Notes under the pieces: model-generated
What the model was told of the DNA's origin: nothing
Seen by the model: only the letters and a program-made list of their open reading frames with translations
Databases searched by the model: none
Translations under genes and position numbers: made by a program
Source: Timema cristinae
Taxonomy: Eukaryota; Arthropoda; Insecta; Phasmatodea; Timematidae
Reading direction: 5' to 3'
Assembly (NCBI GenBank): GCA_039000515.1
Contig: JBCFYV010009882.1
Span: 107,402,821 to 107,466,820 of the forward strand
DNA length: 64,000 nt
Shown here: positions 55,203 to 64,000 of the stretch, in pieces
How positions within the stretch are numbered: position 1 is the stretch's first letter
Layout of the letters: each line of letters starts with the position of its first letter

Positions 55203-56428
55203 ATTTAAATATTTAATAATAAAATTAATAGAATGCAGAGTAGCAGGGGCAAAATGTAAATAAGACAGTAATGACGTAGAAGAAGAGGAGGAAAAGGTGT
55301 TACAATTCTTTCAAATGTATCCAAATTAATTATTGAAAAGAAATTACCATTGCTTGACATTAGGTTATGTAATATACATATTTTAGCACTTCTTCGGGGG
55401 GAGGGGGGGAGGGGGGGCTGGCGTCCAGGTGGGACCATTTCATTACACTTCAAGTATAGTGTGATCTTTTGATAGTAAAAATATTGCTCCTCCAGGTGGT
55501 TAATATTGGAGGATGCTTCTAGAAGATTACTTACTGCCTTTGGCAGTGGCATACTGTCCAGAAATACTTCTTAAAGTGAATATCACAAATACATATGAAA
55601 ATACAATGGCAAATGCTATAAATAGTGACAAAGAAAAATGCAAATATATAATATTACATGCTTATACAAATACAGCATGTTTCATTTTATTACCAAAAAA
55701 TAAATACAATAAACTATGAAACTAATATAATTTTAAAATTAATCTAAAATTAAATACATTTTCATCATCCGACGTAGAAATCTATATTTTTAATGTAAAT
55801 CTCGTTTCACTTTTGAGGTATGAGGACCATTCCATTATAAAAGTTCTTAATTAAAACTACTACAATAATCACTGTATAGGCATAAAACTAAACATAAATA
55901 TGTTTACTACAAATTATTAAAATCTACATAATTTTTTTTAAATGTCACTTTCACAACATAGTAAATAAAAATACACAACAGCACTAAATTGAACTTACAA
56001 AATTAATTTTTAACCAGACAATAGTGTTTCTGTTTCAATGTTTACTTGGCTAGAAGATTGCAAGTAGTTTCACTTAGGACTGCTATACTTAGAAGGCATA
56101 CATAAATCAATCTGTACAAACTTTCAGGTGGTAGAGGAATTTATTAGTTTCAACCTACAATGTCCCTTCAAAGATTTAGATTCCTACTGCGTTGCTTGCA
56201 CTTTGATGATCATAGTACTTGATTAGCAAGGAAAGAAATCAATAAAATTGCTCCCATAAGGGCAGTTTTCTCTTTTTGTTTCTAACTGTGAAAAACATTA
56301 CACTGTGTACTGTATAATAGATTAAAAGCTAGGATCATTTCGGGGACAATGCTCGTTATGAATTTATATGCCAAATACAGCATAAACATTTTTGCATTAG
56401 TCGATGACAGAATATTTTACACTTCAAA
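52321..56428. other. Intergenic AT-rich DNA without recognised gene
   Basis: Contains a further short piece of the same LINE tail (about 53045-53140, IELAQDRDRWQTYVVAAMN) and an AT microsatellite at 55165-55199. A possible first exon, ATGTCATATTTTACCAGCGC at about 53665 followed by AAAAAG then GTTAGT, is noted without support from homology. Frames at 54380-54641 and 55205-55552 have no recognisable family. Confidence 0.45.
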
Positions 56429-57290
56429 ATGGAGGTGTATGTGGGACAACTAGATGGTCCTTTTAATGTTAACAACAAATCATATTATGTAGTAGAGAGA
56501 ATGATTCTTACCATTTCAAAAACTGGAAGAAATATAACAATAGATAACTGGATTACCAATTACAGTTTTGCTGAAAACTTGCTTACCAAAGACAAGTTGA
56601 CTTGGGTTTGTACAATCCGTTAAAATAAATGAGAAATTCCTCCAAAATGTTTAAACCATTGCAATCAACCTATAAATTCGAATAACATGTTTGGATTTCA
56701 GCATAAGAAAATAATAAGTGTCTTATATTTCTAAAAAAGGGAAGGTTGTGTTGTTACTATCAACAGTGCACAATGATGGGGCTATTGATTAATTAAATGG
56801 CAATGAACTAAAGCCAGAAATAAATACTACAAAATGTGGAGTTGTCAGCTTCGTATGATGTACCACGAAACAATAAATATAAATAAACAATGGTCTCTTG
56901 ACTTTTTTTTTCATTATTGAACGTGGCAGGAATTAATTCAAAAAGAGTTCTCAGATGCAAATACTAAAGAAAAAAATTGCGTGTTTAACATTTTTGAAGG
57001 AGTTGGCATTAAAATTATTTTTATAAGTTTATAGGCCAACGGACAGAGGGAAGTCATTAGGGCTCAAATTAGTAACAATTCAGATAAACAAGACACAAAA
57101 TATCAATCTCCCAAGGCAGCTTGAACTTCAGTCAAATGGTTAGCTTCATCTGCCCCGAAAACAAGTCACGGCCTTCCCCCATTAACAATTGAAAAGAAAC
57201 AAAGCAGATGTGGTAAGTGTCCACAAAAAGAAAATTGCAAATCTAAGCCGACACTGAAAATGTGATGTGTACCTGGTACCTATGTATAGC
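56429..57290 (+). pseudogene. piggyBac transposase fragment
   Basis: The open block 56429-56623 encodes VYVGQLDGPFN, MILTISKTGRNITIDNWITN and TWVCTIR, the core of the piggyBac DDE domain (GxNxTxDNWFTS). Shifted frames downstream read VVLLLSTVHND, KPEIN, RNNK and FFSLLNVAGIN, all in family order, then RCGKCPQKENCK (57200 region), the start of the C-terminal zinc-binding tail. Frameshifts and stops are numerous. The N-terminal third is missing, and no terminal repeats were recognised around it. Confidence 0.85.
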
Positions 57291-58250
57291 GCATATAGTG
57301 ATAATGTGCTGGAGAAATAACACGGGAAGAAAATACAGAGTAGAATTACATGTTACAAGACCACATACAAACCTTAACCCATTTATTTTATAGCTCTGAG
57401 CTCTGTATTTTTATATCAAGGTTTATTCTTTATAAAACACAACCTTTATTTAATACTTCGTTTTTTTATATTATTTTAAATCCTAAGTTTTAATTTTTGG
57501 TCTAGGAAAATAGTTATTTAATAGAATCGCGTATGTTTTGAAATTTCAATGAATTCCTACTTTTGATTATGTGGCATATAATTTAATTAGTGTTTTTAAA
57601 TATATATGTTAAATATTTAAAATCATAAAACAAAAAATGCCATGCTCCTTAAGAATTATTAGTTGTATTTTTTTTAACTTCCATTACTGTTTCCAGCCTG
57701 TGGTCAGTTTTTATTCAAGCCATATATTTTCCACAACCAGCTGGTTAGGCCTGTCTTAGCTTCATATGACTTATAATATAACTTAAGAATAGGACAGACA
57801 CAACATCCAGTCACTGGCCGTTACTTTATCATTGTGAAAGGTAAACCCACATTTCACTTATAAGTGTTTCGGCCATGCCAGGAATCGAACCCTGGACACT
57901 TAGCTAAATAGATAGACACACTAGCGAGAGAGTGGAGGTGTCAGATATTAGTTATATTTGTGTTATTTTAATAAATTGGGAATAACACTTTTTTTAAATG
58001 CTATATCTTGAACGTTTGCTATATAAAAGTTTTGTAAAAGTTAGATGAATACTTCTTTAAAATAAAAGAAGGAAAAATGTACATCAATTTTGTATCTGAT
58101 AGAGAATGACTATATAGAGGGGATAGGGGAAAAAAAAACTTGTCATTTACACATTATAAATATTTTAGCTATAATATATAAATATATATTAAGAAAATAG
58201 CTACCATTCCAGTAATTTTTTTATCTAAGACGTTTGTCAGTCTGGTTTGT
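57291..58250. other. AT-rich DNA between piggyBac relic and MITE
   Basis: Apart from a SINE relic at 57800-57945 nothing was recognised. Confidence 0.5.
57800..57945 (-). mobile_element. SINE relic, head and partial body
   Basis: The - strand has GTCCAGGGTTCGATTCCTGG (an intact B-box) preceded by a TAGTGTGTCTATC A-box-like segment. Body sequence GTGGGTTTACCTTTCAC follows. Confidence 0.55.
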
Positions 58251-58254
58251 TTAA

Positions 58255-58785
58255 CACATTGCACACAGGCATGCAATTACATGGTGAACTGTCGGATACC
58301 GGCCAAATTGATATATTTTGAATCTTAACTTTGCTGTGAGAATACTTTGACATATAATACTTTTATGTGTGTTTATAATAGTCATTGATCTTTCAGATTT
58401 TTTATGGAGTTTATTTTGTTTTATAGAAGAAAAATTAAACAAAAAAAAGATGTGTGGTAGTTTTTGTACGTACAACTTTTTTTTTTTTTTTTTCAAATTT
58501 ATTAGACGAAAAAAAAAAGATTTGTGCGCATTTTGTTACAAAAGCTAGACAAAATTCTAAGTGAATTAAATTACAAACTAAATGAAAAAAATACATTTAG
58601 GCCTAACAATAGTTTGCTTTAGTGTTGTAGAGAGCAAAAAAAAATTTGCACACACAATGATACATTGTAGTTTTCACAAAACCATTTAGTGCTGCCACCT
58701 AGTATTTTTTATGAACTAAGACAGTCTTATGAAACATTTACAGAACACTATACCTAAGCTTAGCTTGGGAGTGGTGTTCAATGTG
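58255..58785. mobile_element. piggyBac-type MITE (~531 bp)
   Basis: Begins CACATTGCACACAGG and ends GGTGTTCAATGTG, which inverts to CACATTGAACACC. TTAA abuts both ends (58251-58254 and 58786-58789). TTAA targets and short inverted ends indicate a piggyBac-mobilised non-autonomous element. The interior is non-coding with A- and T-runs. Confidence 0.75.
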
Positions 58786-58789
58786 TTAA

Positions 58790-59195
58790 AACGTTAAATC
58801 TATCACTGGGAACAGAATAATTCATATAGGATTAATTAACTTAAGAGTTATTATATTGACACAAATTAGATATATTTTACAAATTTGTACGACCCTTTTA
58901 GATTAATTTATAAACAATTCCAACAGCTGTAGTAATTCGTTGTTAACATAACATATCCTAATATTTTAATGCTGAAAATAATGCTAGACTATGTGCATAT
59001 TTAAAATTTAAGAAAATACTTTACTTCTCAAACTGTGTAAGACCTAATTCAATCACCATATATTAATAATATATTTAACACAGTGTAAATCTATATGTTA
59101 GTGTTAATTAATGTGATTAAGATATAAACCCATATAAATACTCTTAAGTATGAGTCAATATTCATTCATACAAAGTTAAATGCAAACATACATAA
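58790..59195. other. AT-rich stretch without recognisable gene
   Basis: No conserved frame or repeat end was recognised. Confidence 0.5.
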
Positions 59196-59400
59196 AAGTT
59201 TGTAAATATGAAAAATAACACCTTGACTAGGGAATCAAACACAGGATTCTTGCCTTAGTGCACCAATGCTCTACCACTCAACTATCCAAGAATTGTGTGT
59301 GCAGGGTCATTCCTCACTGATATTTTAAGGTAGAGTTTGTGATGGACTCATGGAAATAATCAGCTATTATGAGCCATACTTGATATTACAGTCAATTGCG
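59196..59400 (-). mobile_element. tRNA-derived SINE (family 2), second copy
   Basis: The - strand head GGATAGTTGAGTGGTAGAGC and a decayed B-box TGTGTTTGATTCCC correspond to 2505-2761. The body shares CTCACTGATATTTTAAGGTA with CTCATATTTTAAGGCA of that copy. No clean target duplication. Confidence 0.75.
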
Positions 59401-59435
59401 ACTCAGAAATGCCTGAGTGCTGCTGATAGTACAAT

Positions 59436-59461
59436 TATATATATATATATATATATATATT
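59436..59461. repeat. (AT)n microsatellite
   Basis: About 13 AT units. Confidence 0.9.
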
Positions 59462-60099
59462 GATATTGTACATCAAAATGAATAACATGGGGTTAAGCCA
59501 CCATTTTCAAATTTACGAGTATGATACTTGATGCAGCTATATCCATAACTAAATATCATTTAAATCTTCTAAGCCTCACTATTTATGCACATTTAACTGA
59601 CCAAGCAGTGTCTTACATCCACACAGATAAGTCACATATCTCAATATTCAATAAATATTAAATGTATGTTTTAAGTACACTTTGCTTTATATTATAATTA
59701 AGTACAATTTGATATCCAAGTTCACAAACAATTAATTATGTGATTTTCAATTCAGAACTTTGATTATAGTGTCATGATACTTGTACAGGGTCTAATTATA
59801 GTGTCATGATACAGGGTCTAATTATAGTATTATGAGTGACACTTGTAGACCAGTACATAAAATTTAGGGTATGTGATAAAAGGTAATTATTGTTTTTGAA
59901 TTATTTTTATATTAAAACATTTTTGTAGGCCAATATAAATCAAATATTTATTAGTAGAAACATAAGATTTTAATGTTCTTCACGTGATGACCTGAACAGT
60001 TCCTAATTGAAACAAGGAGATGAACATTCCTCATTACTTTTTAATCTATCCTTAAAAATGCTATTAGGGTAATGCAATAGAGTAGGAAAGGATCGACAT
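59462..60099. other. AT-rich DNA; small duplication at 59775-59830
   Basis: A 26-27 bp unit around GTCTAATTATAGTGTCATGA is repeated near 59790-59830. No gene was recognised. Confidence 0.5.
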
Positions 60100-60960
60100 C
60101 TAACAGTACAATGCAGCTATTAGGATACGCAGATGATTTGACTTTGTTGGGCAATAGTAAGAAAGGTGTTGCAATAAATGCAGACATTTTACTATAGTAT
60201 AGTGAGGAAATAGGTTTAGAAGAGAATGCAGAAGAGACTACTTATATGAACAGACAAAGAAAACAGATTGTGGATGATAATTTAGACACTATTGCAAACA
60301 ACATATTTTTTAACATGGTTATTAGTTTGAATATTGAACGAGTTTAACTAGCAATAACAATACTAAAATTGAAATTAGGAAAAGAATGAGTTAGGGAAAT
60401 GCATGATATTACTTGGTCAGTAAGTTGTTGACATCTCGCCTACTGTTAATCAATGTAAAACTCAGAATACACAAAACAATAACTATAAAAGTTCTCTCAT
60501 GAGTTTGAAATGTTGTATCTTACATTACACGACGAAAACAAATTTAAGGTGTTTTCAAACAAGGTGCTTAGGAATACCTCTGGTCCAAAAAGAAATGAAA
60601 CCACTGGTGAGTAGAGGAGGTTACAGAATGATGAGCTACATAAACTGTACTCATCACAAGACATTGTTGGGATAATCAAGTCTCATAGATTACAATGGGC
60701 AGGACATGCAGCACGAATGGGATATTCTAGAACCTTTTTCGGATACTGACTGGTAAACCCAATGGGAAGAGACCATTGAAATGATCTAGACTAGATAGGA
60801 GGATAACAATAGAATGAAGCTGAAAGAAATGGGGTGTAATGAGGTGGACTGGATAGAACTAGCTCATGAGAGGGATATGTGGCATACTTTTTTAAATGCA
60901 GCAATGAACTTTCGAGATCCTAATGTCATAGAGAAAGTAATACATATCATGACAGATTTA
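60100..60960 (+). pseudogene. Non-LTR RT fragment with YADD box and C-terminal tail (copy 2)
   Basis: LLGYADDLTLLGN (about 60115-60155) is the RT catalytic box. EEIGLEENAEET follows, then across shifts KFKVFSNKVLR, GPKRNETTGE, IKSHRLQWAGHAARMG, and the tail MKLKEMGCNEVDWIELAHER with FLNAAMNFRDP. Same family as 51930-52320 but extending further upstream. Multiple stops make it a relic. Confidence 0.85.
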
Positions 60961-61426
60961 CAACAAATGTTGATAAAAAATGTGAAAAAACTAAACTTTA
61001 CGTTTCCACTTGAGCCATATTTAATTTATTTTGGACAAAAAAAGTCTTCCATAAAAATTGCAAAAAGTTATTTTCTCCTCTCCCCTACACGCCCACCGTA
61101 AGGCTACATAAATGTCTTTCATATATTTTATTGATTTGTATTGCTAAATATATGGATGGAATACATAAAGTTAGTTTGGTGAGAGATTTACTAAGAGTTG
61201 TTTTTAATCAAAATAGCCTTTCCAACTTTGGTACTGTATGGTGGGATTTTTAAGTTCCCTCTGTTTTTTAATAAATTCATATAAAAATAAATATTATTGT
61301 ATTAAGTCAAATAGAAATTGTAAAAATGTGTAGTACACACTATTTTATAAAAAATGTTTTTAAAGCTCCTATTTTATAAAGAATGTGTTTAAAGCTTTAC
61401 TTATATCAATGTTAACATAGTTGTAT

Positions 61427-61621
61427 TTAATGTCTTGAAACTGGGAAGTAGTCCACAGCAAATACATTCCAAAATATAGCTGTCAACAATAAACCGCTGA
61501 AGAGCACCATACTTGCCCACCAAACTTTTCTTTCCCATGCCTTAATTTCCAAATTACGGAGGATATTTATACCAACCAGTAGGCCTGCTAATGCTCCAGC
61601 TATATGGGCTGCATAGCCAAT
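61427..61621 (-). CDS. Rhomboid intramembrane serine protease, terminal exon
   Basis: An exon of 195 bp on the - strand after ATTTTTCAG, ending at TAA (61429-61427). It encodes IGYAAHIAGALAGLLVGINI, containing the catalytic His and the AGALAG packing motif of TM6 in rhomboids, then LEIKAWERKVWW and a final hydrophobic span (TM7, about residues 37-56) before a short tail ending in SRH. Presence of a TM after the catalytic His fits the 6+1 secretase-type RHBDL/Drosophila Rho subfamily. These proteases release membrane-anchored EGF-like ligands. It joins in phase 0 to the exon at 63004-63117. The catalytic GASG serine exon lies outside the window. Confidence 0.93.
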   Translation of the reverse strand: MGYAAHIAGALAGLLVGINILRNLEIKAWERKVWWASMVLFSGLLLTAIFWNVFAVDYFPVSRH

Positions 61622-63003
61622 CTGAAAAATCAAAATAATATTTAAGTGGAACATAGCCTTTTTTAACTTTCAAATGCACATAAAATCCTAATAATATGTT
61701 AACAATACCATATAAAATATAAAGTGTGTCATAAAGCTAGGCCTAGACCTTATGATTTTGTACTAAGTCAATTGTTAAGCAGAACATACGTTATATATGT
61801 ACACTAGCTAAAATAATACATTAATGAAATAAATGGAAAACTAAAAAACTTTTTTCAAATCAGGAACTCAACATTACAAAACCAACCAGTGAAACCTCCA
61901 GCATTAAATATAATAAATGTTTTGTGTTTAAATGTGTGGTGTGTTGCATTTTATTGCTCAGGTGAGTGGAAAGATAACTATCATTTTGATTAGTCAGCTT
62001 TGTTATGACTAGATATAATGATACATGCTTACAGCAGCTATGCATAAATAAATGATTCAGTTGAATGAAAACAATAATAAAAACTACTGAATGATCATTC
62101 AATAGTTGTCATTTGATAATCGATAGTTAAAATCATTTTACAGCGCCCATCACTACTGTAAACATAATGAATTACTGACCAAAAAATGGCGGCCAAAGTA
62201 ATTCACTGCGCGGGTCACACCGAAAACAGTTGGGATAAACACCACACATGGTGAACATGTATATAATTGAAAACCACTGTATTAGCAGAACACAGTATAG
62301 CAGGGCCCTACTTTATAAGAACAAACTTTAAGAATAATAACAAATTGTTCTGATATACATGTAGTTTGAATTACTCTCTAATCTCAAGGTTCCAAGCACT
62401 AAATAAAAAATGGCCAACCTGGTTTGTAAGAGTACCTTCAAATAATAAAGCCCTTTTTCTAGTTAACTTTGTTCTACAAATCTAGTCTACCTGTTATTTA
62501 AAAAAGCAAATCAGTGTTATTAGTGAAGTACTTGTAGATGTGTCAGTGGGTGAAAAGAACAAAAACAAAGATAGCAAAATTGATAGTGTAGCTAGTAAAC
62601 AATAAGCTATGTAGTAACTACCCAAACCTGAGAAATTAGTGAAATATGCTCAGTAATCTCGAACCAGTCATGTTTGCTTGAAAGTCAGTAAGAATTGATT
62701 AGTTCCGTCCTCCCTAGTGTTATAATCCATAGGTGAGTTATATTATATAACTAAACAAACAGCAGATTTTACAATTTTTTTTTTCAAAATCTTCATTATT
62801 TAATATGAAATGGTAAATAAGTTGGAAAACTATAAAATGGATATTATTTATTGCCCAAGGTATAGAGAGTAGTTAAGTAGCTGAAAAGTTATGTTACAGT
62901 TTATATTAATTTATAGTGCTTTTAAAAAAGTTGTTGGCTAATTTTATTTTTTTATTGTGAAATAAATATCTAGATAAATATTGATAATTAATATATACTT
63001 TAC
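61622..63003 (-). other. Rhomboid intron (1382 bp)
   Basis: Donor GTAAAG next to 63004 and acceptor TTTTTCAG at 61622 on the - strand. An end resembling a hAT terminus, CAGTAGTGATGGGCGCTG on the - strand near 62158, occurs inside, but its partner end was not found. Nothing else was recognised. Confidence 0.7.
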
Positions 63004-63117
63004 CTGGTCTTCTACTTTACTGATATATCGAGAGTAGATTGCTGTTCCAATATCAACAGCTGCCAATAATACAAAAATCAGGAGCTGTCCAAGGGGAAAT
63101 TCCATTTCTGACCAATT
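63004..63117 (-). CDS. Rhomboid intramembrane serine protease, penultimate exon
   Basis: An exon of 114 bp on the - strand between AAACTCAG and CAG then GTAAAG. It encodes NWSEMEFPLGQLLIFVLLAA and VDIGTAIYSRYISKVEDQ. In rhomboid-like secretases the NWxEM block follows the catalytic GASG serine helix (TM4), and the hydrophobic stretch forms TM5. It has 38 complete codons, phase 0 at both ends. It runs directly into the catalytic-His exon, so the pair gives about 102 residues of undamaged C-terminal sequence. Confidence 0.93.
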
Positions 63118-64000
63118 CTGAGTTTAAAAAAAGAATAAATGAATGTTTAAAAAAATCTATTGTTTGTATTTGAAAATAAAACTAATATGTGAACATAAAA
63201 CTAATCATTGAGATCGCAAAATTTAGTAGTGAAAATATATTTTGATATTATTTCCATTCATCGCCCTTATAAATGTAATTAAATAATCTGAGGCTATGGG
63301 TTGGAAGGCTGTTTTGAATGTGCATGCAAATATACTTATAATATAAATTAGTTAAAACACCCTTCTATCTTCAAAATTATTGGTGGCACACTGCAACTAA
63401 TTGTCGAAATTCTTGTTTTATTATATATTTATAATAATTTTTGAGAGATAAAGTAGATTGTGTCAAATATAGAAAACATAATCTTTATCAGATGATCTCA
63501 CAGTAAGACTGTGCAAAACCTTGAAATTTTGAATCTATATAAATCATAGATTCAGATTCGATGAATTTAGTTCAAAATTTGAATCTATAATTCATAATGG
63601 CTTAATAAATTAATATTATCAGACCAGAAATCAGTTGCGGGGTGAAGTGAATAGAGAAATTAACTTTGAGTTGCAGCTCATAAAGAAATGACATGGATGA
63701 GAGTTGTTTGTGACAGTGAATAACTTGTATTTAAAAAAAGTAGCTAGACCACCTTTTTTTTAAGTACAGTATTATTATGATTAACACGTTACCTGTTGCG
63801 TGTTCAGCACAGCAATCTACGCAAGCTTGGCAGCCATTTTTCTACTCTTTACTTTGATGCGATACTTTTGCTTTTCACTTATTTTCTCGTTTATTGTTTT
63901 ATTAATAAACATTGAACTGGTAGCTCCATTTATTAGTTTCAATATGAACTATCCAGGCTGGCTAAAAGCACAGTAGTCATTGATAGATAGCATTACATTA
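63118..64000. other. Rhomboid intron, left open at window edge
   Basis: Upstream exons of the rhomboid gene must lie beyond 64000 or are not recognisable here. A TTAA followed by CACGTTACCTGTTGCGTG (63781) resembles a piggyBac-type end, without a partner in the window. Confidence 0.5.

Noticed and set aside
55205..55552. 115-codon Pro/Leu-rich frame on the - strand
   Set aside because: Translation of a purine/pyrimidine-biased AT- and G-rich tract; no motif or neighbour supports a gene.
57878..57930. Apparent tRNA gene on the - strand
   Set aside because: Good B-box, but no complete acceptor or anticodon stems; treated as a SINE relic.
61860..62102. 80-codon His-rich frame on the - strand in the rhomboid intron
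   Set aside because: No homology or splice-bounded structure; probably chance.

Overview
The window looks like a stretch of a large, AT-rich arthropod (most likely insect) nuclear genome. Evidence: spliced genes with GT-AG introns of about 1.4 to 6.5 kb, long tRNA-derived SINE families, and mariner, piggyBac, pogo, hAT, Mutator-like, Penelope-like, Ty3/gypsy-like and several non-LTR elements packed between and inside genes. No prokaryotic features are present. Species cannot be named from the sequence alone.

Three conserved host genes can be read. (1) A NIPSNAP-family mitochondrial protein on the + strand, two internal exons (12573-12735 and 17314-17581). (2) An Unc-119 lipid-binding chaperone on the + strand, four exons (28749-28862, 32365-32479, 38976-39148, 44612-44727) running to its stop codon. 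(3) A rhomboid intramembrane protease on the - strand, the last two exons (63004-63117, then 61427-61621 with the stop). The 3' end of NIPSNAP and the 5' end of Unc-119 were not found in the 11 kb between them, which contains a 100-N scaffold gap (21742-21841). The rest of the rhomboid gene lies beyond the right edge. A short cysteine-rich exon candidate (2116-2222, -) is the only other hint of a host gene.

Layout: 1-2.3 kb, sparse AT-rich DNA with one inverted-repeat MITE; 2.4-8.2 kb, a decayed Ty3/gypsy-like element with a SINE in its 5' LTR; 8.9-12.2 kb, a degenerate 53-bp tandem array split by a hAT transposon; 12.6-17.6 kb, NIPSNAP exons, with a Penelope-like element (inverted terminal repeats) and a SINE in the intron; 18-28.7 kb, piggyBac, pogo and hAT non-autonomous elements, SINEs, the gap and a second gypsy fragment; 28.7-44.7 kb, Unc-119, with a Mutator-like transposase relic, a collapsed LINE, SINEs and microsatellites in its introns; 46.3-51.7 kb, a - strand LINE whose ORF2 is split by a mariner and whose ORF1 is split by a 905-bp palindromic element; 52-61 kb, LINE and piggyBac relics, a piggyBac-type MITE and SINEs; 61.4-63.1 kb, rhomboid.

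Almost all longer reading frames here are parts of transposable elements and nearly all are broken. The clearest new material is structural: nested insertions with intact target-site duplications, a long palindromic element that carries an inverted copy of its own target site, and a Penelope-like element bounded by inverted terminal repeats. No evidence for a multi-gene novel system was found.
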